NCBI GenBank assembly: GCA_041398905.1
Contig: JAWKTV010000001.1
Location: forward strand, 186,001 to 250,000
Length of the DNA: 64,000 nt
Source: JAWKTV01 sp041398905
Lineage (GTDB): Bacteria > Planctomycetota > Planctomycetia > Planctomycetales > Planctomycetaceae
Reading direction: 5' to 3'
Shown here one piece after another: positions 57,432-64,000 of this stretch. Under the pieces are notes generated by a model. It saw nothing but the letters and a program-made list of their open reading frames with translations, searched no databases and had not been told where the DNA came from. Position numbers and translations under genes: made by a program. Position 1 is the stretch's first letter. Each line of letters opens with the position of its first letter.

Positions 57432-58310
57432 ATGCGACGACAACACCTGCGAGTTCGATCACCGCTGGCCGCTCTGGCGATGACTTGCGCGGTCGGCTGT
57501 CTGGCCGCGTCACTCGCGGTGGAGGCTGCGGAGCCGGCACCGGCTGACATCTTCGCCGCCGACAACTTGGTCGCATGGTGCATTGTTCCGTTCGACGCGC
57601 AGCACCGCGGACCGGAAGAACGGGCCGCGATGCTCGATCGGCTCGGCCTCAAGCGCGTCGCCTACGACTGGCGGGCCGAACATGTCGCGACCTTCGAGGA
57701 GGAAATCCACGCCTATCAACGTCACGGCCTGGAGTTCCTCGCCTTCTGGAGCTGGCACCCCGAGTTCGCGCCGCTGGTGAAGCAGCACGACATCCACCCG
57801 CAGTTCTGGATCACCAACCCCAGTCCCGACGGAGCCAACGACGACGAGCGTGCCGCGAAGGCCGCGGAGCAGCTCCTTCCGATCGTCCGCCAGGCGGCCG
57901 AACTCGACTGTCAGGTCGGACTGTACAATCACGGCGGCTGGGGCGGCGAGCCGGCGAACCTCGTCGCCGTCTGCGAGCGTTTGAGAGACACGCACGACGC
58001 CAGGAACGTCGGCATCGTCTACAACTTTCATCACGGCCACGACCACATCACCGACTTCGCCGACTCGCTGAAACTGATGCTGCCGATGCTGCTGTGCGTC
58101 AACATCAACGGCATGAACGACCGGGCCGAGCCAAAGATTCTGACGCTCGGCGAGGGCCGGCATGAAATCGACATGCTCCGAACCCTGAAGGCCAGCGGCT
58201 ACGTCGGACCGATCGGCATCCTCGACCACCGACCGGAAACCGACAGCGAAGAAACCCTCCGCGAGAATCTCGCCGGACTGCGCGGCATCGCCGACCGGCT
58301 GGCCGAGTAG
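57432..58310 (+). CDS. Secreted sugar-isomerase-like TIM-barrel protein
   Basis: A 292-residue exported protein with an N-terminal signal (LAALAMTCAVGCLAASLAVEA). The mature part follows the xylose-isomerase-like TIM-barrel pattern: LVAWCIVPFDA, LGLKRVAYDWRAEH, LEFLAFWSWHPEF, VGLYNHGGWGGEPANL, VGIVYNFHHGHDHI, LLCVNINGMND and GYVGPIGILDHRPETDSEETLREN. This type is common and expanded in planctomycetes; substrates are unknown. It is 96 bases after sixA and converges on proS (44-base gap). Confidence 0.85.
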   Translation: MRRQHLRVRSPLAALAMTCAVGCLAASLAVEAAEPAPADIFAADNLVAWCIVPFDAQHRGPEERAAMLDRLGLKRVAYDWRAEHVATFEEEIHAYQRHGLEFLAFWSWHPEFAPLVKQHDIHPQFWITNPSPDGANDDERAAKAAEQLLPIVRQAAELDCQVGLYNHGGWGGEPANLVAVCERLRDTHDARNVGIVYNFHHGHDHITDFADSLKLMLPMLLCVNINGMNDRAEPKILTLGEGRHEIDMLRTLKASGYVGPIGILDHRPETDSEETLRENLAGLRGIADRLAE

Positions 58311-58354
58311 CCGACAGCCTGCTCGACGCTCAGCCGGCACGACGTTCGGCGGAA

Positions 58355-59872
58355 TCAGTACGACTTCGCGAACACCGCCTGAGTGGTCGTCTCCCGGCCG
58401 CTGAACAGACACCTGCCCGGCTGGGGTTCCTGCGTGAGTGGAATGCACCGCGGCGTCACCTTCAGCTCCTTGAGGATCGCCTCCATCCGCGAGTCGCCAT
58501 CGACGAAATGGCAGACCGCGAACCCGCCATGAATCTCCGGCTGGTCTGCGTTCTTCGGCGTGAAGTACGCCTGGAACTCATCCAGAGACGTGATCGTGCG
58601 GGTGTGTTCCTCGCGGAACTTCAACGCGCGATCGAACAGGTTCTGCTGAATCGCCGCCAGCGTCTGACTCACGTTCGCGACGAACTCATCGCGCGACTGA
58701 CCGCCGGTCTCGCCGGTGTCCCGTCGACCGACGAACACACCATTGTTAGCGAGGTCCTTCGGGCCGACTTCGACACGCAGCGGCACACCCCGCTTGACGT
58801 GCTGCCACTTCTTCTCACCCCCGCGCAGATCACGATCATCGATCGACACCCGCACCGCCGCGCCGGCGTAGCTCTGCTGCCGCAGTTGCTGCTGCAGCGA
58901 CTCGCAATAGGCGATCACCTGGGCGCGTTCGTCATCGTTGCGGTAAATCGGCAGAATGACGACCTGCTTCGGTGCCAGCCGCGGCGGCAGCACGAGACCA
59001 TCGTCATCCGAGTGCGTCATGATCAGACCGCCGACCAATCGGGTCGACACTCCCCACGACGTCGTCCAGGCGTACTCGATCTGTTCGTGCACATTCTGGA
59101 ACTTGATCTCCTGCGCCTTCGAGAAGTTCTGCCCCAGGAAGTGCGAAGTCCCTGCCTGCAGTGCCTTCCGGTCCTGCATCATCGCTTCGATCGAGTAGGT
59201 ATGCACCGCGCCCGGGAAGCGTTCGCCGGCGGTCTTCTCACCCTTGATGACCGGCATCGCCATCACCGACTCCGCGAAGTCGGCGTACACGTCAAGGATC
59301 AGCCGCGTCTCGGCCATCGCCTCTTCGGCCGAGGCATGGGCCGTGTGACCTTCCTGCCACAGGAACTCCGCCGTGCGGAGAAACAGCCGCGTTCGCAGCT
59401 CCCAGCGAACAACGTTGGCCCACTGATTGATGAGAATCGGCAAGTCCCGCCACGACTGCACCCAGCGGGCGTACGTCGACCCGATGATCGTCTCGCTCGT
59501 CGGCCGCACGATCAGCGGTTCCTCGAGTGGTCCGGCTGGCACCAGTCCACCATCCGGTCCCGGCTCCAGTCGGTGGTGAGTCACCACCGCGCATTCCTTC
59601 GCGAACCCTTCGACGTGCTCCGCCTCCTTCTCGAGGAAGCTCTTCGGGATGAACAACGGGAAATAGGCGTTCTCGTGTCCCGTCTCCTTGAACCGGCGAT
59701 CGAGATCGGCCTGGATGTTCTCCCAGATCGCATAGCCCCACGGCTTGATGACCATGCAGCCGCGGACATCCGAATTCTCCGCGAGGTCCGCCGCCTTGAC
59801 GACTTGCTGATACCACTCCGGGTAGTCTTCCGTCCGAGTCGGAGAGATCGCGTTTTTTGGCTGCTTGGCCAT
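58355..59872 (-). CDS. proS: Prolyl-tRNA synthetase, archaeal/eukaryote-type
   Basis: A class II synthetase charging tRNA-Pro. Its 505 residues and lack of the ~180-residue editing insertion place it in the short archaeal/eukaryotic-like group (ProS type 3). Motif 1 and 2 regions (FPLFIPKSFLEKEAEHVEGF; LIVRPTSETIIGSTYARW; WELRTRLFLRTAEFLWQEGHTAHA) and motif 3 (TSWGVSTRLVGGLIMTHSDDDGLVLPP) are intact. The chain ends in Tyr (QAVFAKSY), as is usual for this group. The start ATG at 59872 is preceded by the leader shared with leuS. Confidence 0.96.
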   Translation of the reverse strand: MAKQPKNAISPTRTEDYPEWYQQVVKAADLAENSDVRGCMVIKPWGYAIWENIQADLDRRFKETGHENAYFPLFIPKSFLEKEAEHVEGFAKECAVVTHHRLEPGPDGGLVPAGPLEEPLIVRPTSETIIGSTYARWVQSWRDLPILINQWANVVRWELRTRLFLRTAEFLWQEGHTAHASAEEAMAETRLILDVYADFAESVMAMPVIKGEKTAGERFPGAVHTYSIEAMMQDRKALQAGTSHFLGQNFSKAQEIKFQNVHEQIEYAWTTSWGVSTRLVGGLIMTHSDDDGLVLPPRLAPKQVVILPIYRNDDERAQVIAYCESLQQQLRQQSYAGAAVRVSIDDRDLRGGEKKWQHVKRGVPLRVEVGPKDLANNGVFVGRRDTGETGGQSRDEFVANVSQTLAAIQQNLFDRALKFREEHTRTITSLDEFQAYFTPKNADQPEIHGGFAVCHFVDGDSRMEAILKELKVTPRCIPLTQEPQPGRCLFSGRETTTQAVFAKSY

Positions 59873-59947
59873 GTCAGAATCCAGAGTCGAGTGTCAAGAG
59901 TCCTGCGCGACGATCACAGGTCCTGGCCCGGCCTTGGCAAGGCCCGG
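59873..59947 (-). promoter_or_regulatory. proS leader: hairpin plus CT-rich motif, shared with leuS
   Basis: Read on the minus strand, the 75 bases before the proS ATG start with a GC hairpin (GGCCTT/AAGGCC core with CC/GG outer pairs, 59927-59947). From 30 bases upstream they read GACTCTkGACACTCrACTCT. Both elements sit at the same distances as in the leuS leader, while the ~24 bases between them are unrelated. The proS hairpin lacks the T-run present in leuS. Confidence 0.6.
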
Positions 59948-60523
59948 TTCCCCGTACAGGCCCCCGTCCCCGTCATCGCGCGGCGGTATAATACGCGACC
60001 CGGCCCGCGTTGCGAGTGTGAGGGTGTCGAACGCCCTCGCTGAATGGTTGAGGTGACGGCATGCAACGCGAAAGCGCAAGGTCGCCGAGGTGCAGAGCTG
60101 CGGAGTCCCCGTTTCCCGGATGCTCGACAGTCTCGCAATTCCGCATTCGTGATTTCATTCGGCGAGAGAGAGCGGGGGTTGGACGGCGCGGCGTAACCAA
60201 CGGCGGAAGGCTCGGCGCTCGGCGGGTGCTGAGGATGTCCGCGGCCAGCACGGCCATGCGGTCGGCCGAGTCGCGAAAGCGGATGCCGCAGGTGCGGCTG
60301 CGCTCCGGAACGGCCCCACTCGCCCCGCCGCCCCGCGCATGATGACGTCCATGACAGCCCCCCCTGCATGGGTGCCCGAAGTCGCTTCCAAAACACGAAT
60401 TCAGCACACCCTGCAAGCGGCGCTTTGCCACTACTCATGCGCAATCAGGAGCCCGCGGAGCGACCGGGACGCGGTCAAGTGCTGGGCACACGCGAGACGA
60501 TTCGAACCACCGAGTACGCCGCG
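59948..60523. other. Long intergenic region upstream of proS
   Basis: About 575 bases. It holds a -10-like TATTAT on the minus strand (59985-59990), a short-period repeat (60068-60106) and frames with biased Arg/Pro/Ser content that look non-coding. No gene was recognised. Confidence 0.45.
60068..60106. repeat. Short-period CGC/AAG repeat, second copy
   Basis: Five units of about eight bases: CGCGAAAG, CGCAAGGT, CGCCGAGG, TGCAGAGC, TGCGGAGT. Similar in type to 52164-52200. Not coding by appearance. Confidence 0.55.
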
Positions 60524-61831
60524 CTACCGTCCCGGCACCGCCGGCAGCTTGTACTCCTTGTGAATCTCCTCCATGCCGTTCTTCAGGAACCGGCTCACCA
60601 ACTGCGAGTGCTCCTGCACCAGCATGATGACGAACGGGTCCTCCGCCTTGTACCGGACCTTGATCCCCCGTCCGGTCTCCTCGTAGTCCAGCGTGTAGTC
60701 GTCCGCGTGCTTGCGAAGCTCGACGAAGACCGGGTGGAAGGTCATCGGAGGCAGGGGGCGATCCTCATGAATGCGGCTCTCCATCGCGGGAACATGCTCC
60801 TGAATCAGCGCAACCAACGCCGGATCATCCGACTCGGTGACCGCTTCCGCGCCATCGTCCAGCAGGGTCACCTTGCGGGTGATCTTCTCCTTCGCCGCGA
60901 ACATCGCGTGGATCGTGGTCATGTCGGGACGATTGCCTCCCCCGGCACCCATGCCAGGACCGCCGGCCCCGCGTCCGAAGCCGCGACCCATGCCCCGCCC
61001 GAATGGCGGACCACTCCGGCTTGAATTCGCCGCGGCGTCCGCACCTTCCGCCGCTTGCTCGCTGGCAGGTTCGTCGCCGTGGGCATGCGGGTCCGCCGTC
61101 GCCGCGACCGCTTCCGCCGGCGGCACCACGACCCAGAACCAGCCCCGTAGGTCCCCCTCCTGGAAGCCGGTCGCGTGATCGTTGGGGTAAAGCTCCTGCA
61201 GCTTCGTCTGAATCATCGCCGGAATCTGGTCTTTCGATCCGTGGCAGACAAGGCACTTCGCCTGCAGCCGAATCGGCAGCAGCGCGCCGGTCTGGCCCTC
61301 GGGGAGATTGATGAACTGCGTCGCGTCGACATGGTTGTCAACAAACCACCGCGCCCACGCCGGAGGCTGATTCTTGTCGTTGCGGAGCTGGAATGACGTC
61401 CGACCAATCTGGACCCCCTGTTCCTTTCCGACCTGTTGGGCGATCTGCCCCGCTTCCTGACTGCACACGGAGATCGCGGCGGCGGGGCCGTCCGCTTGCA
61501 TCACCTCCATCAGCCGACCCGAGAGCTTCGTGAACAAGGCATCACGGGCCGCAATCGCCTGCGACTGCGCGTGTTCGGGCAGATGCGACTCGACGGCGAT
61601 GGCGCGGCTCTCGTCCAGCGCGGCCACCTCCGCCGCCCTGTTACGACACTTCTGACATTCCACCGGGTCATCCGCGACCAGAGCTGGCCTCGTGGTCGAT
61701 CCTGACTGTCCCTCGCATTGGGGAAATGGAGTCGAGGCAGGACCGGCCGGCTCGAAGGCGAACGATTGACCAAGTCCGGCCGCCAGCAGTGACAGCACCA
61801 CGAACAAACTCCAACGCATCTTCGTCGACAT
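60524..61831 (-). CDS. Tll0287-like (DUF3365) heme protein with duplicated C-terminal module
   Basis: 435 residues from the ATG at 61831. Signal peptide (WSLFVVLSLLAAGLGQSFAF), a CQKC pair (about residue 57), then a Tll0287-like/DUF3365 heme-sensor domain (about 80-235) with a single c-type site CLVCHG. A Gly/Arg linker (about 270-315) leads to a ~115-residue end made of two similar halves: ESDDPALVALIQEHV and AEDPFVIMLVQEHS. Such domains bind heme in the periplasm and may sense redox state or gases. Last gene of a probable leftward operon with two Cys-rich miniproteins (gap 106 bases). Function inferred. Confidence 0.8.
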   Translation of the reverse strand: MSTKMRWSLFVVLSLLAAGLGQSFAFEPAGPASTPFPQCEGQSGSTTRPALVADDPVECQKCRNRAAEVAALDESRAIAVESHLPEHAQSQAIAARDALFTKLSGRLMEVMQADGPAAAISVCSQEAGQIAQQVGKEQGVQIGRTSFQLRNDKNQPPAWARWFVDNHVDATQFINLPEGQTGALLPIRLQAKCLVCHGSKDQIPAMIQTKLQELYPNDHATGFQEGDLRGWFWVVVPPAEAVAATADPHAHGDEPASEQAAEGADAAANSSRSGPPFGRGMGRGFGRGAGGPGMGAGGGNRPDMTTIHAMFAAKEKITRKVTLLDDGAEAVTESDDPALVALIQEHVPAMESRIHEDRPLPPMTFHPVFVELRKHADDYTLDYEETGRGIKVRYKAEDPFVIMLVQEHSQLVSRFLKNGMEEIHKEYKLPAVPGR

Positions 61832-61937
61832 GACGGCTCCAGTAGCAAGGTGGGTGCTTCGCCGCATTGCAGCCACGAAGCCAGGGGGGCACTTTGATGC
61901 CGCCTGAACAGACACAGACGGTGCGACAATTCAACGA

Positions 61938-62198
61938 CTACGGCACGTCCCGGGCTGACGGCGATCGCTCGGACTCCTCGAGAGCCCTCCGCACTTTGCG
62001 GCCAGCGACAACTCGCTTGATCGCCCCAACACCCAAGAGTGCCGGCGTCAGCACGACGCAGATCGGGCAAGTCGCCCCCAGCAGCAAAGCCGAGCCGGTG
62101 CCGAACGCCCCCAGCCCCGCCCCAATCGCCATGCAGGAGTTGGCGTCACGAACGTCCTGCTCCAGTTGGTTCAGTTCATCCGCACAGGTAGTCGTCAT
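61938..62198 (-). CDS. Small membrane protein with intramembrane CPIC motif
   Basis: 86 residues. A helical, acidic N-terminus with two Cys (TTTCADELNQLEQDVRDANSC) precedes a hydrophobic hairpin (IGAGLGAFGTGSALLLGAT, CPICVVLTPALLGVGAI), and a basic/acidic cytoplasmic tail ends the protein. The CPIC pair inside a membrane helix is like the Cys-Pro-x-Cys of metal ATPases and the Cys pairs of Mer-type transporters. The ATG overlaps the stop of the upstream 59-residue gene as ATGA. Not a family I can name; metal, sulfur or thiol handling is a guess from the cysteines. Confidence 0.68.
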   Translation of the reverse strand: MTTTCADELNQLEQDVRDANSCMAIGAGLGAFGTGSALLLGATCPICVVLTPALLGVGAIKRVVAGRKVRRALEESERSPSARDVP

Positions 62199-62374
62199 AG
62201 AAGTTTCTCCAGAATGAGTTGAACGACGAGGAACAGCGCCAGCCCGCCCCAGATGTACAGACAGGGAGAACAGACCCCCGTCGAACACGTGCCGGTCGAA
62301 CACGACTCGACATCCCCCCGGGGCGACGCATCTGTGCCGGACGACTTCGGGAACAGACTCGGATTCCGATCCAT
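62195..62374 (-). CDS. 59-residue Cys-rich single-pass membrane protein
   Basis: A small protein from the ATG at 62374 (MDRNPSLFPKSSG). After a polar lead it has a tight cysteine cluster (ESCSTGTCSTGVCSPC, four Cys in 14 residues) directly before one membrane helix (YIWGGLALFLVVQLILEKLL). The cluster could bind a metal at the membrane surface. It overlaps the next gene by ATGA and stands first behind the promoter with the ArsR-like operator. No known family recognised. Confidence 0.65.
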   Translation of the reverse strand: MDRNPSLFPKSSGTDASPRGDVESCSTGTCSTGVCSPCLYIWGGLALFLVVQLILEKLL

Positions 62375-62690
62375 CTGACACTCCTTCCGCATGGCGGAGG
62401 TGGGCGAATGGGGCGACCGGCGGCGGGTCACATGCGATCGTTGGGAACACAACACCGAAGCTCGCCACCGCGGCCAAAGGACTTCACTGCAAGTATATCG
62501 TAATATTTCGACATGTCAATATATCAGCTTCCGTCAACGACACACGCTTTCTCTAAAGTGACCGCGACTCGGACCGCTTTTCGGGAACTCTGGACCCATC
62601 GCCGCGTCGAAATGGTACGATGATCGTTGGCTGATCATGTATCGGCCCTGGCCACTCTGTCTCCCAGTCGCCCTCTCTGTCGAGGTCTCC
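62375..62690. other. Divergent region holding the miniprotein promoter
   Basis: About 315 bases between the leftward Cys-rich operon and the rightward secreted protein. It contains a marked AT-rich patch (62490-62530) with the promoter/operator described separately. No further gene was seen. Confidence 0.5.
62492..62519 (-). promoter_or_regulatory. Promoter with ArsR-like operator in the spacer
   Basis: On the minus strand TTGACA (62519-62514) and TATACT (62497-62492) are separated by 16 bases. The spacer carries the dyad TCGAAATATTACGA (62511-62498), symmetric except for one base pair. A dyad lying exactly between the hexamers of a strong promoter is the classic position for an ArsR/SmtB-type (or MerR-type) operator. 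Position and symmetry are seen; the regulator's identity is inferred, and no regulator gene is in the window. Confidence 0.6.
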
Positions 62691-63272
62691 ATGCGAAGCC
62701 CGCACCGTCTCGCCGCCGTCCTGCTGCTCAGCCTCACTGTCGCCGGGTTGTCGTCGGCGAACTCCCCGCGTCGGGAAGCGGGCCGCGCGACCCCGAACGA
62801 GCACAACGAAGCCGCGCCTGTCGCGACCATCTATGTCGAGCAATCCGCCCCGCAGGCCGAAGAGGCGACCACAGGGGCGACCGCCGAGCGGCCCGTCGTC
62901 GTCGACCTGTCCGGTGAGTGGGTGATGACTCTCCCGGCCGGCTGGCAGCGAAAGATCACCATCGCACGCGTCGCCGATGGGACGTACGACGTGCAGGGTG
63001 TCCCCGCACTCGTGATGAACGGCATCTACGAACTCGACGGCACGGCGAACCACCTGCGAATGATCGAGTCGAACGATCAGGACGAAGCGAACTACGACTG
63101 GGAGCTGCTCAACGCCAACACGCTGCTGTTGGTGGACTACCGCACCGGCGGCGGCGGAAGCTACACGGGAGCGACCCTCAGCCGGCACTTCGAGTGGACC
63201 GACTTCGTCGAAAACGCCGCCGTCCCGCGCGTCGGCACGAAGTCGCACGGACGTCCTTCGCCCGCAAAATAG
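62691..63272 (+). CDS. Secreted hypothetical protein
   Basis: 193 residues from the ATG at 62691, which starts a clean signal peptide (LAAVLLLSLTVAGLSSA); an in-frame upstream ATG (62637) only lengthens it. A low-complexity Ala/Glu linker (about 25-65) leads to a compact beta-rich domain (VVDLSGEWVMTLPAGWQRKI; TYDVQGVPALVMNGIYEL; LLNANTLLLVDYRTGGGG) that resembles small lipocalin/META-type sheets. This is only a pattern impression. Divergent from the miniprotein operon. Function unknown. Confidence 0.7.
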   Translation: MRSPHRLAAVLLLSLTVAGLSSANSPRREAGRATPNEHNEAAPVATIYVEQSAPQAEEATTGATAERPVVVDLSGEWVMTLPAGWQRKITIARVADGTYDVQGVPALVMNGIYELDGTANHLRMIESNDQDEANYDWELLNANTLLLVDYRTGGGGSYTGATLSRHFEWTDFVENAAVPRVGTKSHGRPSPAK

Positions 63273-63427
63273 GCCGGACCGACCAACGGGAGTTCCGGCA
63301 CGAGCGCGGGTCCAGCCCCCGATCCGCCCTCATTCCCGGAACCGCCGTTGCTCTCGTTCTGGCTTCGCGACCACCCCGCACCGACCCGCCGGCACTCCCT
63401 GCGGTCGGTCGGGCGTATGGGGGCGCG

Positions 63428-64000
63428 TCAGCCGCCGAGGGCCTTGCGGTAGTAGTCGGCTCCCGCCTTCACGGCGTCGTCGATCTTCGACGCGTCCTTG
63501 CCCCCCGCTTCGGCGAGGTCTGGTCGCCCGCCGCCTCCGCCGCCGACGAGCTTCGCCGCTTCGCGGACACAGTCGCCCGCCTTGATCCCCTGCTTCACCA
63601 GGTCCTTCGACACGGCCGCGAGCAACGCGACCTTGCCATCGATCTCGGCGGCCAGCAGCAGCGCCACGGACCCACCCTGGCCGCGAAGCTGGTCGGCAAA
63701 CTCCCGCAGGCTGTCACGGTCGACCCCATCGAGCCGCCGGCAGATCACCTTCGCGCCTTCAACCGTCTCGGCGTCCGAGAGGATCGCGCCGACACTCTCG
63801 CCGATGCTCGCGCGGGTCAGTTGACTGAGTTCCTGCTTGAGCTGCTTCAGTTCGTCCTGAAGCTGCTGAGCCCGTCGGGCCAGTTCCGCGGGGACGTTGG
63901 TCTTCAGCACGCCGCCGACTTCCTTGAGGACCGACTCGTTCTCACGGACCCGCCCCAGCGCCCGTTTGCCGGTGTAGGCGACGATGCGGCGGACACCCGC
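63428..64000 (-). CDS. alaS: Alanyl-tRNA synthetase, C-terminal part (cut by window end)
   Basis: The last 190 codons of alaS; the frame is open through the window edge. Visible are RRIVAYTGKRAL (end of the editing domain), a coiled coil (ELARRAQQLQDELKQLKQEL) and the DHHA1/C-Ala domain with AGADYYRKALGG at the end and the glycine-rich GKDASKIDDAVKAG region. The VGGGGGGRPDLAEAGGKD signature is specific for AlaRS. Catalytic and most of the editing domain lie beyond the window. Third aminoacyl-tRNA synthetase gene of the region. Confidence 0.95.
   Translation of the reverse strand, partial: AGVRRIVAYTGKRALGRVRENESVLKEVGGVLKTNVPAELARRAQQLQDELKQLKQELSQLTRASIGESVGAILSDAETVEGAKVICRRLDGVDRDSLREFADQLRGQGGSVALLLAAEIDGKVALLAAVSKDLVKQGIKAGDCVREAAKLVGGGGGGRPDLAEAGGKDASKIDDAVKAGADYYRKALGG

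Noticed and set aside
59914..60444. 176- and 152-codon minus-strand frames upstream of proS
   Set aside because: Arg/Ser/Pro-biased products across a repeat-bearing intergenic region; no family, no ribosome site, and they run into the proS leader.

Overview
The window is about 64 kb of GC-rich bacterial DNA. Its gene families point to a planctomycete (Planctomycetota, probably order Planctomycetales). The markers are a DUF1559 prepilin-like protein, a sulfatase, three Ser/Thr kinases of planctomycete layout, a CRTAC1-type FG-GAP/ASPIC lipoprotein, a heme-binding DUF6797-type dehydrogenase, a DUF4175-like protein and several secreted sugar-phosphate isomerase-like proteins. No rRNA, tRNA, CRISPR array or intact insertion sequence was recognised. 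Genus cannot be assigned from the sequence alone.

Layout. 1-6.6 kb: the end of a sulfatase; a small iron-sulfur ferredoxin gene (BFD type) behind a Fur-like palindrome; a leftward trio (secreted amidohydrolase, membrane protein, ddl); and a secreted esterase-like gene with a frame-broken 3' end. 6.8-14 kb: two tandem Ser/Thr kinases, a convergent AAA ATPase, rmlB, a lone cytochrome oxidase subunit III, and queD. 14.6-24 kb: glcD, a TAT-exported TIM-barrel protein, an rluA-type pseudouridine synthase, leuS and ilvD. 24-34.8 kb: an envelope/redox block with a lipoprotein, a membrane TPR protein, a DUF1559 prepilin-like protein, a CRTAC1 lipoprotein, a heptaheme TPR cytochrome and a large diheme beta-propeller protein. 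35-36.7 kb: mcsA-mcsB (protein arginine phosphorylation). 36.8-49.3 kb: a third kinase, small and large membrane proteins, a HEAT-repeat protein, a hydrolase joined to a CaMKII-association domain, xylB and a PAP2 phosphatase. 49.3-57.3 kb: lolD-like ATPase, murD and a MOSC protein, two hypotheticals, then ppk1-sixA. 57.4-64 kb: a TIM-barrel protein, proS, a small operon of two Cys-rich miniproteins plus a Tll0287-like heme protein behind an ArsR-like operator, a secreted hypothetical, and the end of alaS.

Cooperating sets. ddl and murD indicate peptidoglycan synthesis. ppk1 overlaps sixA by GTGA. McsA (zinc and UVR motifs) is the expected partner of McsB. The 24-34.8 kb block looks like a surface module combining pilin-like, propeller and multiheme proteins. 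leuS and proS, 40 kb apart on opposite strands, carry almost the same 75-nt leader (a GC hairpin starting at -75 and a CT-rich motif starting about -29). This suggests a shared, uncharacterised control element.

Caution. At least 15 reading-frame breaks occur in otherwise well-conserved genes, including ilvD and ppk1, and two of the best-localised lie in C homopolymers. Uncorrected assembly indels are the likeliest cause, so frame-broken genes are described as reconstructed proteins and not called pseudogenes.
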